Under the pieces are notes generated by a model. The model made no database searches and was not told where the DNA came from. It saw nothing but the letters and a program-made list of their open reading frames with translations. From Anaeramoeba ignava (lineage: Eukaryota > Metamonada > Anaeramoebidae), in assembly GCA_028826165.1 (NCBI GenBank), contig JAPDFW010000011.1, positions 780,101 through 844,100 on the forward strand: a DNA stretch of 64,000 nucleotides, written 5' to 3'. Position numbers and translations under genes: made by a program. Shown one piece after another: positions 1 through 12,307 of this stretch (position 1 is the first letter of the stretch; each line of letters begins with the position of its first letter).

Positions 1-1021
1 TAATATATCAATGGGAAATCCAGATTCAACTAACATTTTAATTGATTCATAATGTTTATTTTTTATTGCTAAATGAATTGCAGAAAATCCTTCAAAATTT
101 GGAGAAAATGGACAATTTTTTATATATTTCTTAAATATTTCCATTCCTTCTAAATCCCCATTTTCTGAAAGAATATGAATTGGTAAATTTCCTAATGAAT
201 CTGTATAACATTTTTCAACTTTATCGTTTGATAATAAAACTTCTAAGCATTTATAACGTTTTAAAGAAGTTGCTAAAAGGAGAGATGTTCTAAATTTTAA
301 AATTTTAAAAAAATGCAAATCAAATATTTAATTATTTATTATTTAATATTTAATTATTTGATATTTAATATTTGATTATTTAATATTTATTATTTTATTA
401 TTCATTATTTGATTATTTGAATATTTGAATATTTAATCCTCAAAAAATAAATTCCAAATTCTATTTAAATTAAACTAAAAAATTTTTTAATTCGTCATCC
501 AAATTTAAATTTAATTTGTAAAAAAAAATTTTTGTTTTATAAGATCAATAAAAATGATCAACAAATTAAAAATTAAATTAAAAAATTAAATTAAAAATTA
601 AATTAAAAAATAAATTAAAAATTAAATTAAAAAATTAAATTAAAAAATTAAATAAATGAAAAATGGAATTAGATCAAAAAATAAAAAATAATTCAAATAA
701 CAATTACAATCCTTTTTTGTTTATTTTGTTGGGATCAACTCCTTTTTCAATTAAAACATCAATTAAATCAATATGATCTAATTCTATTGTATAATGAAGA
801 GGTGAAGATCCAGTTTCTTCAATTTTAAATGCTTTTTCAAATGGTTCATTTAATAAAACTTCAACTAATTTTTTATTGTTTTTTTCTATTGCTTTTTTTA
901 AAGCTTCTTGTGTTCGGATTTCTTGATAAATTTCTATATTTTTTGAAAGTTTAGTCTTAATTTCATCAATATTTCCTTGATCACATAAACTAATAAATTC
1001 ATTCATTACTTCTTCTTCCAT
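1..1021 (-). CDS. Ankyrin-repeat protein, 3' end off window
   Basis: The start ATG is at 1021 on the minus strand. Exon 1 is 1021-708, the intron is 707-290 (GTAATT..TAG), and exon 2 runs from 289 past the left edge. The join restores the frame as NKKGL/TSLLLA. Residues ~70-105 form a clear ankyrin repeat (SSPLHYTIELDHIDLIDVLI), and exon 2 adds two or more further repeats (LGNLPIHILSENGD, GFSAIHLAIKNKHYESI). Ankyrin repeats mediate protein-protein contacts, so no specific function can be assigned. The N-terminal ~35 residues are acidic and helical and lack a signal peptide. The intron is AT-only filler of AAATTAAA type. The C-terminus, and any effector domain such as BTB, lies outside the window. 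Confidence 0.8.
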
Positions 1022-1179
1022 TTTAAAAAGAAAAGAGAAAGAGAAAAAAAATTTTTGTTTTAAATAAAAAAATTAATAATAAAAAGATGAATAAAAAATT
1101 AAAAAAGAAAAATGAAAAAAAAAATTAATTTATTAATTTATTAATTAATTGTGTTTTGTATTTATAATTTGTATTTTAT

Positions 1180-3257
1180 CTATTTAAGAAATCGGGGTAA
1201 AATTCCTTCTTGATTTTCTGTATCAAAAAATCTCCATTGATTAAAATAAATAGCAAGTGAATAAAAAGAAATTGATTGAAACAAAGAATTAAAATAAACA
1301 AAATAAGTTGCATTAGAAGAAGGGGGAATAATTAAAACCATAAACATTCCAAGAATACCCCCAAAAAAATTGAGATGTTGTGACATAATTGATGCTCCGT
1401 AAGTGTTCTTTAATTTATATGATAAAAGTAATTGTGGAAAGTGACTTAAAACTTGTGAAAGTGGTTTGATCATATTTGTGATCGATTTTGAACTTGGATA
1501 TATTGTTCCTAATGATAATGGAATTATCGGAAAAAGAATCCAAATCAAATATTCTTTTTTGTTTTCGTAAATTGAAAATTGAACCATAAATGTTGAATGT
1601 TGAATCACATTGAAAAGACCATAAAGTACAACAGGATAAGCTTCTATATAATTAATTTAAATATATTGATTTAAATATATTGATTTAAATATATTGATTT
1701 AAATATATTAATTTAAATATATTAATTTAAATATATTGATTTAAATATATGATTTAAATATATATTGATTTAAATATATTGATTTAAATATATTGATTTA
1801 TATATATTGATTTAAATATTGATTTAAATATATTGATTTAAATATATATTGATTTAAATATTAATTTAAATATATTGATTTAAATATTGATTTAAATATA
1901 TTGATTTAAATATATTGATTTAAATATATTAATTTAAATATATTGATTTAAATATATTGATTTAAATATATTGATTTAAATATATATTGATTTAAATATA
2001 TTGATTTAAATATATATTGATTTAAATATATTGATTTAAATATATTGATTTAAATATATTGATTTAAATATATTAATTTAAAAATATTGATTTTAAAATA
2101 TATTGATTTAAATATATTGATTTAAATATATTGATTTAAATATATTGATTTAAATATATTAATTTAAAAATATTGATTTAAATATATTGATTTAAATATA
2201 TTGATTTTAAATATATTGATTTATATATTAATTTAAATATATTGATTTAAATATATTTTGATTTAAATATATTGATTTAAATATATTAATTTAAAATATA
2301 TTGATTTAAATATATTAATTTAAATATTTTGATTTAAATATATTGATTTATATATTAATTTAAATATTGATTTAAATATATTGATTTAAATATATTGATT
2401 TAAATATAAATATTGATTTAAATATTGATTTAAATATATTGATTTAAATATATTGATTTAAATATATTGATTTAAATATATTGATTTAAATATATTGATT
2501 TAAATATATTTTGATTTAAATATTAATTTAAATATATTGATTTAAATATAAATATTGATTTAAATATAAATATTGATTTTAAATATATTTTGATTTAAAT
2601 ATATTGATTTAAATATATTGATTTAAATATTAATTTAAATATATTGATTTAAATATATTGATTTAAATATATTAATTTAAATATATTGATTTAAATATAT
2701 TGATTTAAATATATTGATTTAAATATATTGATTTAAATATATTGATTTAAATATATTGATTTAAATATATTGATTTAAGTATATTAATTTAAATATATTT
2801 TGATTTAAATATATTAATTTAAATATATTGATTTAAATATATTGATTTAAATATATTTTGATTTAAATATATTGATTTAAATATATTGATTTAAATATAT
2901 TTGATTTAAATATATTGATTTAAATATATTTGATTTAAATATATTGATTTAAATATATTTGATTTAAATATTTGATTTAAATATATTGATTTAAATATAT
3001 TGATTTAAATATATTAATTTAAATATATTGATTTAAAATATAATTTTACCTTCATTTAAAAAAGAATTTATTAAAAGAAAACTTGAACCAATTAATTTTA
3101 TAATAATCCCAGTTGTACTAAATCCTTTTACTGATTTATTTTTATAATTTAAAAAAGTTTGAGGTAAATATTGGAAAGCAAATAAAATACTTGCTATAAG
3201 TCCGGAAAAACAAGCAAGTCCTTCTAAAGAAAATTCAAATTTTGAACAAGAACCCAT
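1180..3257 (-). CDS. PQ-loop repeat membrane protein (SLC66-like)
   Basis: Two exons, 3257-3050 and 1643-1180, are joined across a 1406-nt satellite intron (GTAAAA..TAG), giving 223 residues. Two PQ-loop signatures are visible: YLPQTFLNYKNKSVKGFS in exon 1 and HFPQLLLSYKLKNTYGAS in exon 2. Each is followed by a hydrophobic helix, as in the seven-helix PQ-loop/SLC66 family of lysosomal and Golgi transporters (cystinosin, PQLC proteins). The join reads SFLN-EEAYPVVLYG and keeps an uninterrupted helix pattern. The length fits the family (about 200-300 residues). I cannot decide which SLC66 subgroup it belongs to, so the substrate is unknown. It is followed by the ankyrin gene on the same strand, 158 nt away. 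Confidence 0.8.
1644..3049. repeat. 14-nt satellite filling the PQ-loop gene intron
   Basis: This is roughly 1.4 kb of a degenerate tandem array with unit ATTGATTTAAATAT (variants ATTAATTTAAATAT and shorter forms lacking TA). It lies exactly between the splice donor and acceptor of the PQ-loop gene. No other coding content is visible. Confidence 0.95.
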
Positions 3258-3482
3258 TTTTATTATTTATTATTTATTATTTAAATAAAAAATGAAAAAA
3301 AAAAATGAAAAAAAAAATGAAAAAATAAATTCAAATTTAATTTTTTTAATCAAATTTTTGAATAATCAAAGAATTTATTGATTTCAAAAAACAAAAAAAA
3401 ATACCAAAAAGAAAAAATACCAAAATCCAAAATCCAAAATCCAAAATCAAAAAAATCAAAAAAATCAAAAAAATCAAAAAAA

Positions 3483-6011
3483 TCACTTTTTGAAAACTGT
3501 CATAAAAGCTGTATATGATTTTTCCAAATCAAAAGTAAGTTGACGAGCTTGATCTTCATCTAATTCTTCATGAGCTCTCATTTGATCTAAAATCTGTTCC
3601 CATTTTGAAATGAGAATTTTTCCTTGAAAATCTTTATCTAAATCTGAAATCTTATTCAAACTTGTAAGTATATCTTTTAATAATGGTTGAACCTGATCAA
3701 CTGCGAGCATATTCAGTTTCAGTCTTATTTTATAATTTATTTTATAATTTATTTTTAAATCCATTTTTAAATTCATTTTTAAATCCATTTTTAAATTTAT
3801 TTTATAATTTATAAATTTATTTTTAAATTTATTTTTAGATTTATTTTTAAATTTGTTTTTAAATTTATTTTATAATTTATTTTTAAATCTATTTTTAAAT
3901 CCATTTTTAAATTTATTTATAAATTTATTTTTAAATTTATTTTTAAATCTATTTTTAAATTTATTTTATAATTTATTTTTAAATTTATTTTTAATTTATT
4001 TTTAAATTTATTTATAAATTTATTTTAAAATTTATTTTTAAATTTATTTTTAAATTTATTTTTAAATTTATTTTATAATTTATTTTATAATTTATTTTTA
4101 AATTTATTTATAAATTTATTTATAAATTTGTTTTATAATTTATTTTTAAATTTATTTTCAGTCTTATTTTATAATTTATTTTTAAATTTATTTTTAAATT
4201 TATTTTTAAATTTATTTTTAAATTTATTTTTAAATTCATTTTATAATTTATTTTTAAATTTATTTTTAAATTCATTTTATAATTTATTTTTAAATCTATT
4301 TACCCATCCATTGCTGTAATAAAACTAGATACTGCTTCTGCAATAAAAATTCGATCATCTTCTTGTCGATTTAAGTTTTTGAGTCGAAGAGTTATTGGTG
4401 TTCCTGTCTCAATTAAAGTTTGATAAGCATGTGGAAAATTTGACTATTTTTTCAATTTTAATTTTAATTTTAATTTTGATTTTAATTTTAATATTAATTT
4501 TGATTTTGATTTTGATATTGAAATTGAAATTGATTTTGATTTTGAAATTGAAATTGAAATTGATTTTGAAATTGAAATTGAAATTGATATTAATTTTGAT
4601 ATTGATATTGATATTAATTTTAATTTTGATTTAAATATTGATTTTAATTTTGATTTTAATATTAATTTTGAAATTGAAATTGATTTTGATATTGAAATTG
4701 AAATTGATTTTGAAATTGAAATTGATTTTGATATTGAAATTGAAATTGATATTGAAATTGAAATTGAAATTGAAATTGATTTTGAAATTGAAATTGATAT
4801 TGAAATTGAAATTGAAATTGATATTGAAATTGATTTTGATTTTGATTTTGATTTTGAAATTGAAATTGAAATTGAAATTGAAATTGATTTTGAAATTGAA
4901 ATTGATTTTGAAATTGAAATTGAAATTGATATTAATTTTGATATTGATATTGATATTAATTTTGAAATTGATATTGAAATTGAAATTGAAATTGATTTTG
5001 AAATTGAAATTGAAATTGATTTTGAAATTGAAATTGAAATTGATTTTGAAATTGATATTGATTTTGATATTGATTTTGATATTGATTTTGAAATTGATAT
5101 TGAAATTGAAATTGATTTTGATTTTGAAATTGATATTGATATTGATATTGATATTGATTTTGATTTTGATATTGATATTGATTTTTAATTTTGAAATTGA
5201 AATTGAAATTGAAATTGATTTTGATTTTGATATTAAAATTAATTTAAATTTGAAATTGATTTTTAATTTTGAAATTGATTTTTAATTTTGAAATTGATTT
5301 TTAATTTTGATATTGATTTTGAATTTAAATTTTAATTTGAAATTTTACTTTTGAGCTGCTTTTTATTTCTTCGAATTCTGGAGAATTATCTATACCCTTT
5401 ATTGCAGTTTGATATTGCATAATCAAGTCATTACAAGCTTTTGTATACTGCTGAGCCTGTATAACGCCCTTTGAATAAGAATTTTCAAGATGTTCAGTAC
5501 TCATCAAAATAGAGAAAAGATTAGCAAGATCATCGAATTTCTCTCTTTCTTTCAAATCCTTATAGCGCTTGATCTTATGATTTTTATTTTTCGGGACATC
5601 CTCTCTCGGAATGCCGTCGATTCTTCGGGGCTTAGCAATCTGCTGCGGGTTCTGGACATTCGGATTAAATTGTTGCATCCCAGTTTGTCCATATTGCACT
5701 TGCTGTTGCTGTCCATACTGGGTTTGCATTGGGTTCTGTGGATACATCGGGTTGAATCGTGGTTGTCCATACCCCATCCCCTGTTGGTTTATATTCCCAC
5801 TATACATGTTCCCACTCATAGGTCGCGTATTTGTTGTTACTCTTCCGCTCATGTTATTGTATCCACTCATTGTGTTATATCCGCTTTGAACCCCTATTTG
5901 ATTTGTCGGTTGCATCGCTACTTTCGGTTGATTTCTTCCGTAACTTGTATTGGTTCGTGGATATGTATTTTTTGATTGCGGTTTGGGTCGCGGTTGTTGT
6001 GGATATTGCAT
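3483..6011 (-). CDS. VPS28: VPS28, ESCRT-I subunit
   Basis: Three exons, 6011-5349, 4443-4304 and 3723-3483 (donors GTAAAA and GTAAAT), give 347 residues. The VPS28 N-terminal core starts near residue 150 (KFDDLANLFSIL, EHLENSYSKG, YTKACNDLIMQY). It continues through exon 2 (TGTPITLRLKNLNRQEDD) and ends in the C-terminal four-helix domain (LAVDQVQPLLKDILTSLNK, ELDEDQARQLTFDLEKSY). VPS28 bridges ESCRT-I and ESCRT-II in multivesicular-body sorting. Human VPS28 has about 220 residues; the excess here is an N-terminal Pro/Gln/Gly/Tyr/Asn-rich disordered extension. Upstream sequence in the same frame is open but holds only a (CAAAAA)n hexamer and no earlier ATG, so 6011 is chosen as the start. Confidence 0.93.
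3724..4303. repeat. VPS28 intron 2 array, ~12-nt unit
   Basis: A tandem array of TTTATTTTTAAA with TTTATAAT variants fills the intron between VPS28 exons 2 and 3. Apparent ORFs inside are repeat artefacts. Confidence 0.9.
4444..5348. repeat. VPS28 intron 1 array, TTGAAA/TTTTGA hexamers
   Basis: Interspersed hexamers TTGAAA, TTGATA and TTTTGA fill the whole intron. The array is stop-free in a plus-strand frame, producing long but meaningless Ile/Leu/Lys ORFs. Confidence 0.92.
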
Positions 6012-6414
6012 AAAATAAAATATAAATGAAAAAAAAAAAAGAAAAAGGAAAAAAAAATTGAAAAAAAAATGAAAAATGAAAAATGAAAAATTAAAAATCT
6101 TTTTGTTTTTGTTTTTGTTTTTGTTTTTGTTTTTGTTTTTGTTTTTGTTTTTGTTTTTGTTTTTGTTTTTGTTTTTGTTTTTGTTTTTGTTTTTGTTTTT
6201 GTTTTTGTTTTGTTTTTCAAAGTAAAAATGGATCCAATTCAAAAAAAAAAGAGAAAAAAGAAAAAAAAGAAAAAAGAAAAAAGAAAACAAGACAAAAAAG
6301 TGTAAAAAACATCACTTTTTTTTTTGGTTTGGTCATTAGAATTTGAAGAAAAAAAAAGAAAAAAAGAAAAAAAGAAAAGAATTACGAAAAAAAAAAAAGG
6401 AATTTGTTGGAAAT
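6012..6414. other. Ras-VPS28 intergenic gap with (TTTTTG)n
   Basis: This is the gap between the Ras stop (6415) and the VPS28 start (6011), both on the minus strand. It contains a perfect TTTTTG hexamer array at about 6100-6216 (about 19 units; CAAAAA on the VPS28 sense strand), probably in the VPS28 5' UTR, plus A-rich and T-rich tracts. No gene is seen. Confidence 0.85.
6100..6216. repeat. Perfect TTTTTG hexamer microsatellite
   Basis: About 19 uninterrupted TTTTTG units lie just upstream of the VPS28 ATG. On the sense strand they read CAAAAA, open in the VPS28 frame as Asn-Lys repeats but without an ATG. Confidence 0.95.
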
Positions 6415-9018
6415 TTAAAGGATTAAACAACAACCTCCACTTTTTGTTTCTGTATTTGCTTGAGGAGCTGAATTCTGTCCAGTAGTTTTTGGTGAAGATT
6501 TTGCTTTTCTTAATTCACGAACTAAGGCTTCAAAACAAATGTTAACATTACTTCCAGTTTTTGCAGATCTTTTTTATTAATTTTAATTTTAATTTTAATT
6601 ATTATTTTAATTTTAATTATAATTTTAATTTCATTTCATGTTAATTTTATTTAATTTTAATTTCATTTAATTTCATTTAATTTTAATTTCATTTCATGTT
6701 AATTTTAATTTATTTCATTTCATGTTAATTTTAATTTTAATTTCATGTTAATTATAATTTTAAATTCATTTTAATTTCATGTTAATTATAATTTTAATTT
6801 CATTTCATGTTAATTTTAATTTTAATTTTAATTTTAATTTTAATTTCATTTAATTTTAATTTTAATTTTAATTATAATTTTAAATTCATTTTAATTTTAA
6901 TGTTAATTTTATTTCATTTCATGTTAATTATAATTTTAATTTCATTTCATGTTAATTATAATTTTAAATTCATTTTAATTTCATGTTAATTATAATTTTA
7001 ATTACGTTTCATAATAAGGACTTGAATATTTTTTTGCAAGAGTTTCTCCTTCTTCAGTTGAAACTAATCTTTCTTCTGCAAGATCTATAATCAAAATACA
7101 AAAAAATTAAACATTACGAATTAAAAAATAAAAATGTTTTGATTTATTTTTTAAAAACCTGATTTATTTGCAACTGTAACAACTGGTACATTCATAAAGT
7201 TCTTTGCTCTTCTGATTGCTTCATGAAGACCTCTTGCTTCAGTATAACTAGCTCTTGAAATGATGCTAAATACAAGAATAAAGCCTTCTCCTAATCGAAT
7301 GTACTAATTTTGATTTCAATTTCATTTTTATTTTTAATTTGAATTTTGATTTTAATTTTATTTTTAATTTCATTTTGATTTCATGTGAAAATAAAAAAAC
7401 ACAAAAAAAACTTTACTTTATCTCGAACTGATCGATACTCTTCTTGACCAGCTGTATCAATAATTTCTAAAGTTGCTGGTTTTTCATCAATAATAACAAC
7501 TTTTTTATAACTTTCCTCTAATAAAAATTAAATATTTATAAAATAAAATGAAAAAACAAACAAAATGAATATAAGATAAAAAAAGAAGAAAAATATCTTT
7601 AAATAATTATTTGTTAATTTTTCATTATTTACCAATTGTTGGATCATAATCTTCAATAAATTTTCCTTGAAGGAAACGAACAGTGATACAAGATTTGCCA
7701 ACTAAATTATAAATAAAATTAATAAATAAAATTAATAAATAAAATTATAAATAAAATTATAAATAAAATTATAAATTAAATTATAAATAAAATTATAAAT
7801 AAAATTATAAATAAAATTATAAATAAAATAATAAATAAAATTATAAATAAAATTATAAATTAAATTATAAATTAAATTATAAATAAAATTATAAATAAAA
7901 TTATAAATTAAAAATTAAATTATAAATTAAATTAAATTATATAAATAAAATTATAAATAAAAATTATAACAAATATAAATAAAATTATAAATTAAAATTA
8001 TAAATAAAATTATAAATTAAAATTATAAATAAAATTATAAATAAAATTATAAATTTAAATTAAAATAAAATTATAAATAAAATTATAAATTAAATTATAA
8101 AATAAATAAATAAATTATAAATAAAATTATAAATAAAATTATAAATAAAATTATAAATTAAATTATAAATTAAATTATAAATAAAATTATTATAAATTAA
8201 AATATAAAATTAAATTATAAATAAAATTATAAATAAAATTATAAATAAAATTATAAATTAAATTATAAATAAAATTATAAATTAAAAATAAATTAAATTA
8301 TAAATTAAAATTATAAATTAAATTATAAATTAAATTATAAATTAAATTATAAATTAAATTATAAATTAAAATTATAAAATAAAATTAAAATAAATTATAA
8401 ATAAATAAAAATTATAAATTAAATTATAAATTAAATTATAAATAATAAAATTATAAATTAAATTATAAATTAAAATTATAAATTAAATTATAAATAAAAA
8501 TTATAAATTAAATTATAAATAAAATTATAAATTAAATTATAAATAAAATTATAAATAAAATTATAAATAAAATTATAAATTAAATTATAAATTAAATTAT
8601 AAATAAAATTAAATTTGATTATAAATTAAATTATAAATTAAAATATAAATAAAATTATAAATTAAATTATAAATTAAATTATAAATTAAATTATAAATTA
8701 AATTATAAATAAAATTATAAATAAAATTATAAATTAAATTATAAATAAAATTATAAATAAAATTATAAATAAAATTATAAATTAAATTATAAATTAAATT
8801 ATAAATAAAATTATAAATAAAATTATAAATTAAATTATAAATAAAATTATAAATTAAATTATAAATAAAATTATAAATAAAATTATAAATTAAATTATAA
8901 ATAAAATTATAAATTAAATTATAAATTAAATTATAAATAGAATTTTTGCAATTTGGTGATTATTTTTACCTGATCCTCCTCCAATAATTACAACTTTATG
9001 AACTTCTTCATCTTCCAT
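6415..9018 (-). CDS. Ras-subfamily small GTPase
   Basis: Six exons, 9018-8970, 7701-7633, 7517-7417, 7303-7159, 7084-7006 and 6568-6415, join in phase to give 198 residues. Every G-box is present: P-loop GGGSVGKS, effector loop YDPTIEESY identical in pattern to Ras, switch II DTAGQEEY, base-binding NKSD, and ETSAKTGSN. The C-terminus is GGCCLIL; its last four residues CLIL form a CaaX box with Leu at X, which predicts geranylgeranylation, and the neighbouring Cys could be acylated. It acts as a membrane-anchored GTP switch. The P-loop has Ser where human Ras has Gly13. The P-loop is split by intron 1 between Ser and Val. Introns 1 and 5 are repeat-filled and the other three are short. Confidence 0.94.
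6569..7005. repeat. Ras intron 5 array, TTAATTTCATTTCATG type
   Basis: Irregular tandem array of ATTTTAATTTCATGTTAATT-like units filling intron 5 of the Ras gene. Confidence 0.85.
7702..8969. repeat. Ras intron 1 satellite, 12-nt TTATAAAT(T/A)AAA
   Basis: About 1.2 kb of 12-nt units TTATAAATAAAA and TTATAAATTAAA splits the Ras P-loop codons. The same satellite in the same orientation fills intron 1 of the neighbouring divergent ankyrin gene (9556-11089). Confidence 0.93.
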
Positions 9019-9411
9019 TGTAAAAGTTAAAACAAAAAAAAAAATAGAATTAATTAATAATTTTAAAAGAATGGCAAAAAAAAAACAAAATGAAAAAGAA
9101 AAAAATGAAATAAAAAACAACAAAAAAATGAAAAAAAATGAAAAAAAAATTTTTTTAAATTAAAAAACTTTTTTTTTTTGTTGTTCTCTAAATTATAAAA
9201 TTCAAATTCTTTTTTCCTTTCTTGTTTTCTTTTAATTTTTCTTTTATTTTCTTTAATGATCTTAATTCAAAATTTAATTTAAAATTTTTTTTTTTTTAAT
9301 AATTAATAATTTTTAAAATAAAATGACTAATTAATATTTTTATTTTATTTTTTATTTTTATTTTTATTTTTCATTTTTCCATTTTTTCCTTTTTTTCTTT
9401 TTTTTGGAATT
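9019..9411. promoter_or_regulatory. Divergent intergenic region, Ras / ankyrin-BACK
   Basis: These 393 nt separate two divergently transcribed start codons, so both promoters must lie here or in the flanking introns. The sequence is poly-A and poly-T tracts with no distinct motif that I can name. Confidence 0.5.
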
Positions 9412-12238
9412 ATGAGTGATAAAGAAACTTTTGAAAATATTGAAGAATCGGAATTACCAAATATTTTTGATTTAGTTAAAGCACCAGAACCTGATATAAA
9501 TCTTATTTTAAAAGTAGCAGGATCTGGAGTTGATTTGAATATAAGTGAAGAAGATGTAATTTTATAAATAGAATTATAAATTAAAATTATAAATTAAATT
9601 ATAAATTAAATTATAAATTAAATTATAAATTAAATTATAAATTAAATTATAAATAAAATTATAAATTAAATTATAAATAAAATTATAAATAAAATTATAA
9701 ATTAAATTATAAATAAAATTATAAATTAAAATTATAAATTAAATTATAAATTAAATTATAAAATAAAATTATAAATTAAATTATAAATAAAATTATAAAT
9801 TAAATTATAAATAAAATTAAATAAAATTATAAATAAAATTATAAATAAAATTATAAATAATTAAAATTATAAATTAAATTATAAATTAAATTAAAATATA
9901 TAAAAAAAATATAAATTAAATTATAAATATATAAAATTATAAATTAAATTATAAATAAAATTATAAATTAAATTATAAATTAAAATTATAAATAAAAAAA
10001 ATTAATAAATTAAATTATAAATAAAATTATAAATTAAAATTATAAATTAAAATTATAAATTAAATTATAAATAAAATTATAAATAAATTATAAAATATAA
10101 ATAAAAATAAATAAAAAATTAAAAAATTATAAATTTAAATTATAAATTAAATTATAAATTAAATTATAAATTAAAATTATAAATAAAATTATAAATAAAA
10201 TTATAAATTAAATTATAAATAAAATTATAAATAAAATTATAAATAAAATTATAAATAAAATTATAAATAAAATTATAAATTAAAAATTATAAATTAAAAT
10301 TATAAATAAATTATAAATAAAATTATAATTAAATTATAAATAAAATAAATAAAATTATAAATAAAAATTAATAAAATAAAATAAAATTATAAATAAAATT
10401 ATAAATAAAATTATAAATTAAATTAAATAAAATTATAAATAAAATTATAAATTAAATTATAAATTAAATTATAAATTAAATTATAAAATAATTATATAAA
10501 TTATAAATAAAATTATAAATTAAATTATAAATTATAAAATTAAATTATAAATTAAATTATAAATTAAATTATAAATTAAATTATAAATTAAATTATAAAT
10601 TAAAATTATAAATTAAAATTATAAATTAAAATTATAAAATAAATTATAAAATTAAATTATAAATAAAATTATAAATTAAAATTATAAATAAATTATAAAT
10701 AAAATTATAAATTAAATTATAAATAAAATTATAAATAAAATTATAAAAAAAAAATATAAAATTATAAATAAATTATAAATAAAATTATAAATAAAATTAT
10801 AAATTAAATTATAAATAAAATTATAAATAAAATTATAAATTAAATTATAAATTAAATTATAAATAAAATTATAAATAAAATTATAAATTAAATTATAAAT
10901 TAAATTATAAATAAAATTATAAATAAAATTATAAATAAAATTATAAATTTCTAAATAAATTAAATTATAAATTTCTAAATAAATAAAATTATAAATTTCT
11001 AAATAAATAAAATTATAAATTTCTAAATAAATAAAATTATAAATTTCTAAAATAAATAAAATTATAAATTTCTAAATAAATTAAAATAGACGGGAATGAC
11101 ACCACTCCATTTTGCTTGTGCAAATAACAACGAAGATTTAGTTAAAATCTTAATTCTTCACAACGCCAAAGTACACATCACAAATAAGCAAGGATTTTTT
11201 CCAATAGATATTGCATATCAAAACAAAAATCTGGCGATAGCAAAGCAACTTCTTCAAGAGAAAAACCAGGAAGAAATTGAGCGATTAGGACTGAAAGTTA
11301 ACGATATGAGAGGAGTAGATTTTTCAGCTCGAAATTTCGAACCAGAATTATTACATTATATATCATATTTTATAGCAATTAATATAAAACAAATCATCGA
11401 AAATAATTCGGTAAATTTTGGAGAGATTTGGAACGAAAACCAAATCGACGTTCTCACAGAATGCATCTATAGAAGTTTGGATGAGAACAACTCGGTGATA
11501 GTTCTTAATAAATTCAAGTCACTTCCTAAATTTAAACGTCTTATGTTTGCGGCACTTTATTTTATAATCAAAAAATTTCATACTCTTCCTGATTTTGAAA
11601 AGTATAATATTTTGCATGAAAAACAAGATCCCAGAACTTGGGAAGATATTCTAATCAACGTGAATGAAATGATGCAACTTGTTAATGTTGATAATTGTAT
11701 TCAAATTCTTGGCACTTTTTGTCAAGCAAGATTGAAAATGATTGCAAAATATAAAAAATTTGTTACTGAATCTTTTAATCCTTTTTTTTTAAGGTTTATG
11801 GAAAAGATTAATAAGCTTTGTCGTAATAATTTTGATTTTTTACCAAAAGGAAAAGATGTTGTTATTGCACGTTCTTTAACACACAAAGTAAAAAATTGAA
11901 AAAATTTAGATTAAAAAATTCAATTCAAAAAATTCAATTTAAAAAATTTAAAAAAAATTTATAAATAGAATGTTATTAGTGTTTGGAGCTTCGCAAGAAA
12001 ATATAAACAACATTTTATTGAAGAACAATGCTTTCGTTTTCTTAAAGATTCAGATTTTTCCGAAATTGAAAAAAAAATTTTTAGTGAAAAATTCATTATC
12101 ATTTCAGAATCAGATATTGTCATTTCAATCCAAATGCGTGATTTAACTGTACTTAAATTTGAAGAACAAAAAAATAAAGAAAATCTTGATGAAGAACTTG
12201 CTCAAATAAATACACAACTTCAAATTTCTCAAAAATAA
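9412..12238 (+). CDS. Ankyrin-repeat protein with BACK-like C-terminal helices
   Basis: Three exons, 9412-9555, 11090-11887 and 11969-12238 (donors GTAATT and GTAAAA), give 403 residues with matching phases. Two ankyrin repeats sit at residues ~45-105 (TGMTPLHFACANNNEDLVKI, GFFPIDIAYQNKNLAIAKQL). A central all-helical stretch of ~160 residues is unrecognised. The last exon reads ISVWSFARKYKQHFIEEQC and continues in helices, resembling the junction between a BTB fold and a BACK domain (cullin-3 adaptor type), but no convincing BTB core is visible. Without the 81-nt intron at 11888 the protein would stop at 11899. The continuing open frame and BACK-like sequence favour splicing. The gene ends 69 nt from the convergent SEC24 gene. 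Confidence 0.75.
9556..11089. repeat. Ankyrin-BACK intron 1 satellite, 12-nt TTATAAAT(T/A)AAA
   Basis: About 1.5 kb of the same 12-nt satellite as Ras intron 1. The last ~150 nt turn into a TTTCTAAATAAATAAAATTATAAA variant next to the acceptor at 11088-11089. Confidence 0.93.
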
Positions 12239-12307
12239 AAACAACAATCATTTAAAAAGAAAGAATTTTTTTTTTTTCTTCTTTGATCTTTAATTAATTT
12301 GATTTGA

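Noticed and set aside
1644-3049. Regular repeats considered as a CRISPR array or centromere
   Set aside because: No unique spacers exist, units are AT-only and degenerate, and the array sits exactly inside an intron of a eukaryotic gene.
4395-5285. Long plus-strand ORFs of Ile-Leu-Lys repeats
   Set aside because: They are a stop-free reading of the VPS28 intron hexamer array, with no protein family and opposite strand to a well-supported gene.
5490-6013. Plus-strand ORFs antisense to VPS28 exon 1, including a Cys-rich one
   Set aside because: The minus-strand frame continues into the VPS28 core; the Cys-rich appearance comes from antisense Gln/Pro codons.
11888-11899. Stop at 11897-11899 as the true end of the ankyrin-BACK gene
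   Set aside because: A phase-0 intron 11888-11968 leads into 89 further open codons with BACK-like sequence.
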